5,158 nucleotides of DNA from assembly GCA_947623845.1 (NCBI GenBank), contig CANQHM010000064.1, positions 1 through 5,158 on the forward strand, in the 5' to 3' direction. A program made the position numbers and the translations under genes. Under the pieces are notes generated by a model that saw nothing but the letters and a program-made list of their open reading frames with translations, did no database searches and had not been told where the DNA came from. The stretch's first letter is position 1, and each line of letters starts with the position of its first letter. The DNA is from an uncultured Bacilli bacterium (lineage in GTDB: Bacteria > Bacillota_I > Bacilli_A > RF39 > UBA660). This document shows positions 1 to 4,708 of the stretch, in pieces.

Positions 1-112
1 TTAAATCATTTAATTTTAAGTTTAATCTAAGCTACTCAAATTGACTTTTTTTACTTAGTTTTCAAAGATCATTTCTTGCGCTATCGACTACTTTTCTTCG
101 ATGCGCACTAGT
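1..112 (-). promoter_or_regulatory. rRNA operon leader (5' part), reading off the left edge
   Basis: On the minus strand this stretch reads like a Bacillota pre-rRNA leader. The RNA would start near 106 (a G, 7 bases past the -10). It begins with a hairpin: TGCGCATCGA (107-98) pairs with TCGATAGCGCA (87-77) with one bulged A and a 10-base loop. A boxA-like element, GATCTTTGAAAAC, follows at 70-58, matching the CTTTGAAAAC core found upstream of rRNA genes in Bacillus and relatives, where it recruits Nus antitermination factors. Downstream is AT-rich leader with no start codon or ribosome binding site. I do not see the mature rRNA (no AGAGTTTGATC), so it should start beyond position 1. 16S is the usual candidate, but a separately transcribed 23S gene cannot be excluded. 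Confidence 0.75.
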
Positions 113-141
113 AATATACCAAATTCCATTTTTATTGTCAA
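113..141 (-). promoter_or_regulatory. Strong sigma-A-type promoter of the rRNA operon
   Basis: Minus strand: a perfect -35 TTGACA at 141-136, a 17-base spacer, and a -10 TATATT (5 of 6) at 118-113. A G at 106 lies 7 bases past the -10 and is a plausible initiating nucleotide; in Bacillus, rRNA promoters starting with GTP respond to GTP levels. This is the best promoter match in the window. It is separated from the preceding minus-strand gene (ending at 341) by 200 bases that contain a probable terminator, so it should act independently. Its position directly before a boxA leader is why it is called an rRNA promoter and not a generic one. Confidence 0.8.
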
Positions 142-180
142 CACTTTTTTTCAAAAAATTTAAATTTTTTGTCATTTTGT
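142..180 (-). promoter_or_regulatory. A/T-tract UP-element-like region with a 20-bp palindrome
   Basis: Immediately upstream of the -35 box the DNA is almost purely A and T in phased A- and T-tracts, as in UP elements that bind the RNA polymerase alpha C-terminal domain at rRNA promoters. It includes a perfect 20-bp palindrome at 152-171 (left half CAAAAAATTT). The palindrome may simply be two A-tract subsites facing each other. A regulator-binding site is possible, but the sequence does not show one. Confidence 0.45.
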
Positions 181-219
181 GTTAAATCCTTTATTTTTAA
201 GGCTTTTTTAATGGAATGG

Positions 220-248
220 GAACTCCTCTTTTTTGGGTAGTTCTTTTT
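220..248 (+). terminator. Orphan hairpin with T-tail (possible plus-strand terminator)
   Basis: On the plus strand GAACTCCTC (220-228) pairs with GGGTAGTTC (235-243) across a TTTTTT loop, with one C/T mismatch and one G-U pair. Five T's follow at 244-248, which is the shape of an intrinsic terminator. No plus-strand gene is visible to its left, and the transcribed rRNA unit runs the other way. It may stop antisense transcripts, or be a chance or relic structure. Confidence 0.3.
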
Positions 249-279
249 AAGTATATAACAAAATATATGCGAATGCAAG

Positions 280-335
280 AAAAAAATGCAAAAATTCGCT
301 AAAAAATTTACTAAAATTCGTTATTTTTTGCATTT
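280..335 (-). terminator. Probable terminator after the phosphatase gene
   Basis: Five bases after the minus-strand stop at 341, AAATGCAAAAA (335-325) can pair with TTTTTGCATTT (294-284), an 11-bp stem, and the minus strand continues with T's to 280. The loop is long (30 bases) and the stem is poor in GC, so it is weaker than the other terminators here. A second inverted pair (GCGAAT 269-274 with ATTCGC 294-299) competes with it. Position and T-tail fit the end of the protease-phosphatase transcript and would insulate the rRNA promoter at 113-141. Confidence 0.45.
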
Positions 336-340
336 CTTTA

Positions 341-874
341 TTAATTGTGCGTTAATTCTTGGTATTTTTTATAATATTTCTTTATGGCTTCCCGAGCAAA
401 AGGGCCCGCATTTTTCCTTTTTATTTCAATAAGTTTGGTTAATTCTTTACGAACGATAATATCAACAACATTAGGATAACCCATAATCTTTTTATGATAA
501 TTGTATTCGTTACGATCTAGAACTTTAAATCCTCCATCAGGGAAAACACGCAAGTCTAAATCATAATCGATATATTTAATAATACCATCTTCGATAATAT
601 AAGGAGAAGCAATATTACAATAATAGAATAAGCCGAAACTTTTAAATTGCGCAATGATATTAAACCAGTTATGTTTATAGAAGAATAAGACAGCTGCTTC
701 ATTCGTAATATGAATTCGGCCATCACTTTCCCGTATTCTGGTTTCTTCATTAGCACAGACGATTTTTTCATCATCTACTTCTAAGACTAAGGCTTCATCA
801 CTAATACTATGTAACTTTCCATTATGTTTATAACAATATATAGCTAATTTATCTCCAACTTTTAATTTTTCCAT
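341..874 (-). CDS. ygaC: Nucleoside tri-/diphosphate phosphatase, DUF402 (Ntdp/YgaC family)
   Basis: This 177-residue protein matches the Bacillota Ntdp/YgaC family (DUF402, formerly UPF0374), cytosolic metal-dependent enzymes that hydrolyse nucleoside tri- and diphosphates; FomD of fosfomycin synthesis has the same fold. Family landmarks are in order: YKHNG (residues 15-19), ESDGR (49-53), the FYYCN segment ending at N87, the acidic core YIDYDLDLRVFPDG (101-114), and LD at 119-120. The acids D103, D105, D107 and D120 with N87 are the likely metal and phosphate site. The C-terminal GPFA motif (157-160) and basic helix are also typical. Length is normal for the family. The start is fixed by AGGAGGG at 884-878, although only 3-4 bases separate it from the ATG. 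That site lies in the 13-base gap after the protease stop, so the two genes share a transcript. Substrate preference cannot be read from the sequence. Confidence 0.9.
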   Translation of the reverse strand: MEKLKVGDKLAIYCYKHNGKLHSISDEALVLEVDDEKIVCANEETRIRESDGRIHITNEAAVLFFYKHNWFNIIAQFKSFGLFYYCNIASPYIIEDGIIKYIDYDLDLRVFPDGGFKVLDRNEYNYHKKIMGYPNVVDIIVRKELTKLIEIKRKNAGPFAREAIKKYYKKYQELTHN

Positions 875-887
875 TTACCCTCCTGAT

Positions 888-2156
888 TTAGTTACTAGCG
901 ATTTCTAAGGCTTTATTAAGTTGCTCCTCATAATAGGCATTAATCATATTATTATAAGTATTTATTTCTTCTTCGGTAATGCCCTCTTTATTTATATCTG
1001 GTAAGGTACTCTTATCAATACTTACTTTATAATCAGGTTCAATCCCAATACCATCAATACAACTACCATTAGGTCTTAACCATTTAGCACTAGTATATTT
1101 AATAATAGTATTTTCAGTTAAGTTTTTAGCATGTTGCACTTTACCTTTACCATAACTTTTTTCGCCGACTAAGATAGCACCATAACTATCTTTTAAAGCC
1201 CCCGCAAGAATTTCAGAAGCACTAGCACTACTACCATTTATTAAAATAACAATTTTATAATTACGTTTTTCATTCGTATTATCTTTTACCGTATCTAAGC
1301 CATTTTTATCTTCTAAAGAATAGATAGTTTTACCTTTTTCTAAGAATAGTTTAGCAATATTTTCGGTACCGTCTAAGTAACCACCAGTATTATCACGTAG
1401 ATCGATTATTAAACTAGAAAGATTATTTTTTTCTAAATCTTCTAAATCTCTTTTAACTTGTTCATAGATAGAAGCGCTAAATCTTTCAATTTTTAAATAC
1501 CCAATATTTTTAGCATTTTGATTATATATGTTAGTTACCGTAGCAGGTTTTAAGATTTTTTTAGCACTTAACTTAACATCAAATAATTCTTCCCCGCGTA
1601 ATAAAGTTAAAGTTAGTTCTTTATTTTCTTGTTTAATCATACTGGTAATTGTATTGATATCTTTATTACTAACATCTTCGCCATTAATTTTTTTAATAAC
1701 ATCACCAGTAATAACTCCGGCATTAGAAGCGGGCGTATCTTTGTATACTTCATTAATTATGGTTTCATTAGTTTCATTATTATAAAGAATACCAACACCA
1801 ATACCCACATATTCACCAGCTAGGTCTTCTACTAACATATTAGTTTCATCTTCATCCATATAGACAGAGTATTTATCTCCTAAATAACTCATCATTCCCC
1901 GAATAGCATTGTTGATAAGTTCGGTTTTATCCACATCCTCATAATATTCATCTAAGATAGAAGCATAAGAATCTAGGAATAAGCGCAGATTAGTATCATT
2001 ATTTAAGTCAGCATAAGACATACCATTACTAGTTTTATAATTACTTGTAACAATTAAACCAGTTGATAAAGCTGTGAATACACCAGTGACAATAATTATC
2101 ACAATTATTTCCCATAAGTTAAAACCTCTTACGTTTTTTCTATTTTTGTTATCCAT
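888..2156 (-). CDS. S41 family C-terminal processing peptidase with PDZ domain (CtpA/CtpB-like)
   Basis: A 422-residue membrane-anchored serine protease. Residues 14-37 form one N-terminal membrane segment after a short basic tail, placing the rest outside the cell. A PDZ domain follows (about 105-195), with the ligand-binding YVGIGVGI loop (116-123) and TPASNAG-ITGDVI (141-154). The S41 protease domain then spans about 205-380, with IDLRDNTGG at 251-259. Catalytic residues inferred from CtpB spacing are S312 (in SSASASEI), K337 and Q341 (in YGKGKVQ); the Ser-Lys gap of 25 and Lys-Gln gap of 4 match Bacillus CtpB, so the enzyme looks intact. There is no C-terminal peptidoglycan-binding domain. 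In Bacillus, CtpB cleaves the SpoIVFA regulator in sporulation, but other relatives act in general envelope quality control and the target here is unknown. The start has AGAGGAT at 2170-2164. It heads an operon with the phosphatase gene downstream. Confidence 0.93.
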   Translation of the reverse strand: MDNKNRKNVRGFNLWEIIVIIIVTGVFTALSTGLIVTSNYKTSNGMSYADLNNDTNLRLFLDSYASILDEYYEDVDKTELINNAIRGMMSYLGDKYSVYMDEDETNMLVEDLAGEYVGIGVGILYNNETNETIINEVYKDTPASNAGVITGDVIKKINGEDVSNKDINTITSMIKQENKELTLTLLRGEELFDVKLSAKKILKPATVTNIYNQNAKNIGYLKIERFSASIYEQVKRDLEDLEKNNLSSLIIDLRDNTGGYLDGTENIAKLFLEKGKTIYSLEDKNGLDTVKDNTNEKRNYKIVILINGSSASASEILAGALKDSYGAILVGEKSYGKGKVQHAKNLTENTIIKYTSAKWLRPNGSCIDGIGIEPDYKVSIDKSTLPDINKEGITEEEINTYNNMINAYYEEQLNKALEIASN

Positions 2157-2177
2157 TTATATCATCCTCTATAATAT

Positions 2178-2206
2178 ATTCTAACACTAAAATATATTCT
2201 TAGGAA
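2178..2206 (-). promoter_or_regulatory. Candidate extended -10 promoter of the protease operon
   Basis: Minus strand: TGTTAGAAT (2186-2178) is an extended -10 (TGn followed by TAGAAT). A weak -35, TTCCTA, lies at 2206-2201 with 16 more bases plus the TGn upstream of the -10. Transcription would start near 2171, placing the ribosome binding site at the very 5' end of the message. It sits directly after the terminator of the preceding gene, where a new promoter is needed. TATATT at 2178-2173 is an alternative -10. Confidence 0.35.
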
Positions 2207-2207
2207 G

Positions 2208-2235
2208 AAAAAATTACTAGTTTTGTCTAGTAATT
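2208..2235 (-). terminator. Intrinsic terminator overlapping a stop codon
   Basis: Minus strand: AATTACTAG (2235-2227) pairs perfectly with CTAGTAATT (2220-2212) around an ACAAAA loop, a 9-bp stem, and T's continue to 2208. The 5' arm of the stem contains two of the three bases of the TAA stop (2236-2234) of the gene it ends, so there is no 3' UTR before the hairpin. Confidence 0.75.
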
Positions 2236-2716
2236 ATATTTCAATATTTAATTCTTTAGCAGCTTTATCAAGATCAGTAATGGTTTTAGTTATTTTTCCT
2301 TTTTTAACTCTTAAAAGAGTAAACTCACCAAATTTCATATCTTTAACATTATCAGTAATAGTAGTTTCATCACCTACGTGATCTTCATTCATAACATTAC
2401 CTAAATCTACAAAGTATAATGGTAAATGATCAGTTTCTCTAGTATAAGTTATTCTAAAGTTACTATAGACAAAAGATTCATCTTTCTTTTCATCATATAA
2501 TACAACATAGTAATCATCATAAGGACGATTTAACATTGTTCCTACTATAGCGGTATCATAACTTAGAGTAACTTCTTGCATTTTATCTTCTTCTTCATCT
2601 TTCTTAAATAAGTCTTTACTTACGAATGCTCTTGTTAAGAAATAAACGGCTACGCCACAAACTAAAACTACTAATAAAATTATAATAAAATTTTTAACTG
2701 CTTTTTTTTCTTCCAT
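2234..2716 (-). CDS. Membrane-anchored small protein, possible thioredoxin-like fold without active-site cysteines
   Basis: I do not recognise a named family with confidence. From the chosen start the protein has 160 residues: a short charged N-terminus, one membrane helix (about 10-31), an acidic/basic linker (33-48) and a soluble domain of about 110 residues, probably extracellular. The domain has a beta strand YYVVLYD (69-75), an LYFVDL strand, and TLLRVKKGK (133-141), an order that recalls thioredoxin-fold proteins (strand, VDL strand, then T-L-x-x-x-x-x-G-K). It has no cysteine; the only one, C20, is in the membrane helix, so a redox role is unlikely. The start is set at 2716 because AGGTGG (2728-2723) lies 6 bases before that ATG and because the upstream ATG at 2743 would overlap the -10 box of the gene's own promoter. 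It is a single-gene unit with its own promoter and terminator. Confidence 0.75.
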   Translation of the reverse strand: MEEKKAVKNFIIILLVVLVCGVAVYFLTRAFVSKDLFKKDEEEDKMQEVTLSYDTAIVGTMLNRPYDDYYVVLYDEKKDESFVYSNFRITYTRETDHLPLYFVDLGNVMNEDHVGDETTITDNVKDMKFGEFTLLRVKKGKITKTITDLDKAAKELNIEI

Positions 2717-2734
2717 TTCAAACCACCTATTACC

Positions 2735-2763
2735 ATTATACACAAATAAATTTATAAAAGCAA
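2735..2763 (-). promoter_or_regulatory. Sigma-A-type promoter of the small membrane protein gene
   Basis: Minus strand: -35 TTGCTT (2763-2758), a 17-base spacer, and a perfect -10 TATAAT (2740-2735). Transcription should begin near 2728, leaving only about 12 untranslated bases with the ribosome binding site AGGTGG at the 5' end. The promoter follows the terminator of the lipoprotein gene. It decides the downstream start: a translation start at 2743 would lie upstream of the transcript. Confidence 0.6.
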
Positions 2764-2766
2764 ATT

Positions 2767-2790
2767 AAAAAACAGAAATTTTATTCTGTT
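2767..2790 (-). terminator. Intrinsic terminator of the lipoprotein gene
   Basis: Ten bases after the TAA at 2801-2803, the minus strand has AACAGAA (2790-2784), loop TAAAAT and TTCTGTT (2777-2771), a perfect 7-bp stem, followed by T's to 2767. It is short and AT-rich but correctly placed and shaped. Confidence 0.65.
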
Positions 2791-2800
2791 TCTAAACGAA

Positions 2801-3793
2801 TTATTTTAAGGTTGTAATTGTACTGCCAATACTTTCGGCGATAGTTAGTAATTCGGTACTAGTTAAATTACCGCTTGCTAGATAGTAATCGATGTTATTG
2901 CTAGTCCAATATAATGAGTTTCCTGATAAAGCAGCGATGGTATCATTTAGCATTAGAGGTTCACCATAAACGGGAATGATTTCAAATTCTTCTAGAGGTT
3001 TACTCATTTCTTCAACAAGAACAAATTCTTTAGCACCGCCAAAAGTTAATATGGCGCGATTACCAGAATCAGTATCTAATATTTCTTTACTAGATAAGTA
3101 GGTATCCGTAGGAACATATAGGGGGTACATTATTTCTTCTAAGATGCTATTAGTAGTAGTTTCACTGCAACAATCTTCTTTAATTAGGCTATCTAATTTA
3201 AAGTCATTATCATCTAAACCAGCTTTATAATCAATGTTATTAACAACTAATTTAATTTTTACGATGTCATTACCATTAAAGACTTCGACTTTTTTAAGGT
3301 TAGCATCTTTATCTAAATAGATTAATTGGTAGTTTAATTCTTGATTATTAGGGTAGTTAACATTAGTTTTAACAATATATTCATTATCTTTAGTGGTTAT
3401 TTCTTGTTTTTCCATATTCTTTAAATCAGTTATTAAAGAACTTAGTAAATAAGATTGGGATCCGTTATTCGGCCAGTCACTTTGGAATTTAAAGCTCTTA
3501 TTCAAACTTGGGGTAACAACATAGGTTCCGTCGGCGTTCTTTAAAATTACTTGTTCGTGATTATTAATTTGGTTTACTAAGACGACTTTATAATTATCAC
3601 TCTTTAAATAAGATACATCGATTTTATAAGTAAAAGTATCTTCATCATTAAAGATTTCTAAACTACCATCTAGTTTATAACTTTTACTACTATTTACTTT
3701 CTTTTCAAAGTCTTTAACGACTGTTTCATTAGATTTTTTACCACACCCACTTACTAGTAAAACAAGAAAAAACAATATTAATACTTTTTTCAT
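2801..3793 (-). CDS. LolA-like lipoprotein of the YdcC/GerS type with C-terminal DUF4367-like domain
   Basis: A 330-residue lipoprotein. Residues 1-16 are a lipoprotein signal with lipobox LVSG-C, so C17 should be lipidated and the protein anchored on the outer face of the membrane. Residues about 22-200 look like the LolA-like beta-sheet fold found in Bacillus YdcC and Clostridioides GerS; the strongest match is the TPSLNKSFKFQSDWP segment (94-108), followed by SQSYLLSSL (112-120). An acidic linker carries two adjacent cysteines (C208, C209). The C-terminal part, about 215-330, resembles DUF4367: MYPLYVPTDTYL (222-233), LTFGG-KEFVLVEE, then YW (295-296), DYYLASGNL (302-310) and ELLTIAESI. 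GerS partners the CwlD amidase in spore cortex work and YdcC is made in sporulation, but the family also occurs elsewhere and no spore gene is visible here. The ATG has AAAGGAG about 9 bases upstream. It is transcribed alone, divergently from 3900-4106. Confidence 0.82.
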   Translation of the reverse strand: MKKVLILFFLVLLVSGCGKKSNETVVKDFEKKVNSSKSYKLDGSLEIFNDEDTFTYKIDVSYLKSDNYKVVLVNQINNHEQVILKNADGTYVVTPSLNKSFKFQSDWPNNGSQSYLLSSLITDLKNMEKQEITTKDNEYIVKTNVNYPNNQELNYQLIYLDKDANLKKVEVFNGNDIVKIKLVVNNIDYKAGLDDNDFKLDSLIKEDCCSETTTNSILEEIMYPLYVPTDTYLSSKEILDTDSGNRAILTFGGAKEFVLVEEMSKPLEEFEIIPVYGEPLMLNDTIAALSGNSLYWTSNNIDYYLASGNLTSTELLTIAESIGSTITTLK

Positions 3794-3899
3794 TACAACA
3801 CACTCCTTTTCTAATAAAATATATTTTAGATTTTTTTAAATATTCATGTATATTTTTATTGTTTTTTCTCATACTAAGATTAGAAAAGAGGATGAGTGT
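3794..3899. promoter_or_regulatory. Divergent promoter region
   Basis: These 106 bases separate two divergent genes and must hold both promoters, but neither is clear. For the minus strand, TAAAAT (3828-3823) or TATATT (3823-3818) could be the -10, with no good -35. For the plus strand, TTTAGA (3825-3830), an 18-base spacer and TATATT (3849-3854) is the best pair, and it would overlap the minus-strand -10 candidates. Ribosome binding sites are clear: AAAGGAG (3809-3803, minus) and AGAGGA (3887-3892, plus). Confidence 0.4.
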
Positions 3900-4106
3900 A
3901 TGCAAATAGTTCAAAAAATAGCATTAGTATTCACTATTATTGGGGCAGTTAACTGGGGATTAATTGGGTTGTTTGATTTTAACTTAGTTAATATGTTATT
4001 TGGTGAAATAGAAATGTTAGAAAAGATTATTTATATTATTGTAGGTATTTGTGGCCTTATTAATATAGGTATCTTATTTACTGAATTATATCAAGGAGAA
4101 CATTAA
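3900..4106 (+). CDS. DUF378 family small membrane protein (YuzA-like)
   Basis: A 68-residue protein with two membrane helices: about residues 5-25, containing IIGAVNWGLIGLFDFNLV, and about 41-61 (IIYIIVGICGLINIGILF). The N-W-G-L-x-G-L-F motif is the signature of DUF378, a short Bacillota family of unknown function that includes Bacillus YuzA; the length is normal for it. The start is placed at the internal ATG at 3900 because AGAGGA (3887-3892) lies 7 bases upstream and family members begin just before the first helix. An upstream ATG at 3846 would add 18 residues that read through this ribosome binding site. It is the only plus-strand gene, transcribed alone and ended by the shared hairpin just after its stop. 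No function can be assigned. Confidence 0.88.
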   Translation: MQIVQKIALVFTIIGAVNWGLIGLFDFNLVNMLFGEIEMLEKIIYIIVGICGLINIGILFTELYQGEH

Positions 4107-4136
4107 AAAGATTCCTTATTTGTTAAGGAATTTTTT
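4105..4136. terminator. Bidirectional terminator between convergent genes
   Basis: ATTCCTTA (4111-4118) pairs with TAAGGAAT (4124-4131) around a TTTGT loop, extended by A-T pairs and one G-U to about 13 bp. On the plus strand the stem runs into T's (4131-4136); on the minus strand the same stem is followed by CTTTTT (4110-4105). It starts at the stop of the DUF378 gene and lies 13 bases after the stop of the minus-strand gene ending at 4149, so it serves both. Confidence 0.8.
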
Positions 4137-4148
4137 ATTTGGGTTAAA

Positions 4149-4463
4149 TTAGGATTTTAATTTTTCAACGATTTTTGGGTTAAGATCTATAATGGCACAT
4201 ATATCTTCAACACTATAACCCATTTTTAACATATAAGTAGCGACATCCTTTTTTACTTTTTCTTCGCCCTCTTTTTTGCCAATTTCTTCACCAATTTTTC
4301 GTCCTATTTCTCGCCCTATTTTTTCTCCTATAGCATATCCCTCTCTTAAGCCTTCTTTTCTATAAGTATTCATAAGAATTTTTCTTTCTAATTCGACGTC
4401 ACGATACCCTAATGGTAATTTTTCATCATATAATATTACTTCTTTTAAATCTAAATTACTCAT
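4149..4463 (-). CDS. Stand-alone C-terminal domain of an Rpn/PD-(D/E)XK-type protein
   Basis: A 104-residue protein equivalent to the C-terminal part of the neighbouring nuclease-like gene, with no nuclease core. Residues about 8-42 match that neighbour (PLGYRDVELE, then ILMNTYRK and REG), and the underlying DNA matches it at about 65 of 76 bases by hand count (4342-4417 against 4611-4686). A run of 4-residue IGxx repeats (about 45-64: IGEK, IGRE, IGRK, IGEE, IGKK) follows, as in the glycine/glutamate-rich linkers of Rpn proteins, then a helical tail (about 72-102, YMLKMGYSVEDICAIIDL). The ATG is only 5 bases past the neighbour's stop, in another frame and without a visible ribosome binding site, so translation would need coupling or reinitiation. 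It could be the 3' remnant of a decayed duplicate, or a functional short protein like the Rpn small C-terminal inhibitors of E. coli. The second is inference. Confidence 0.6.
   Translation of the reverse strand: MSNLDLKEVILYDEKLPLGYRDVELERKILMNTYRKEGLREGYAIGEKIGREIGRKIGEEIGKKEGEEKVKKDVATYMLKMGYSVEDICAIIDLNPKIVEKLKS
4279..4338 (-). repeat. Five 12-bp tandem repeats encoding IGxx units
   Basis: On the plus strand, five consecutive 12-base units begin with CCWATTT or CCTAT (4279, 4291, 4303, 4315, 4327), for example CCAATTTCTTCA then CCAATTTTTCGT. On the coding strand they give the 4-residue repeats of Ile-Gly plus two charged residues. Unit divergence is mostly at codon third positions and in the charged residues. 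Copy number could vary by slippage without breaking the frame. Confidence 0.7.
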
Positions 4464-4468
4464 ATTTT

Positions 4469-4708
4469 TTATATCGCCATATTATTTTTACTTTTTAGGA
4501 TTTCATCTAGTTGCTCTAAAGGCATATTTAAGGCATTAGCTATTGCTTCTTTTCCTATACCACCACTATACATCTTTATTATGGTATCATTAATGCCTTC
4601 AGTTTTGCCTTCTCTTATGCCTTTTTTTCTATAGGTGTTCATAAGGATTCTTTCTTCTAATTCAACATCACGATATCCTAATGGTATTTTTTTACTATAT
4701 CTTATCAT
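4469..4708 (-). CDS. Possible internal-start product: C-terminal 79 residues of the Rpn-like gene
   Basis: Inside the Rpn-like gene, in frame, an ATG at 4708-4706 is preceded by AGGAG (4718-4714) with a 5-base spacer and by AAAGGAG (4726-4720) a little further out. It would give a 79-residue protein starting MIRYSKKIPLGYRDVELE, i.e. the C-terminal domain alone, and it begins within a few residues of where similarity to the downstream 104-residue ORF begins. E. coli rpn genes make such short in-frame C-terminal proteins, which block the long nuclease. Caution: the purine run also encodes KGVGEE, so it may be forced by the protein sequence. Confidence 0.35.
   Translation of the reverse strand: MIRYSKKIPLGYRDVELEERILMNTYRKKGIREGKTEGINDTIIKMYSGGIGKEAIANALNMPLEQLDEILKSKNNMAI

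Noticed and set aside
556..774. 72-codon minus-strand ORF
   Set aside because: An alternative-frame shadow of the clearly conserved Ntdp/YgaC gene, without its own ribosome binding site.
1528..1823. Two overlapping plus-strand ORFs of 85 and 64 codons
   Set aside because: They lie antisense inside the S41 protease gene, have no ribosome binding site and show only hydrophobic low-complexity translation.
2717..2743. Nine-residue N-terminal extension of the small membrane protein
   Set aside because: The ATG at 2743 lies upstream of the -10 box's predicted transcript start and has no Shine-Dalgarno sequence.
3846..3899. 18-residue N-terminal extension of the DUF378 protein
   Set aside because: It would translate through the AGAGGA ribosome binding site of the ATG at 3900, and the DUF378 family starts just before its first helix.
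4279..4338. CRISPR array
   Set aside because: The units are 12 bases, contiguous and without spacers, and they encode a protein repeat in frame.
4464..4484. Frameshift joining the two Rpn-type genes into one protein
   Set aside because: The frame of the short gene has its own stop at 4484-4482, and the short gene repeats the C-terminus of the long one, so it is not its continuation.
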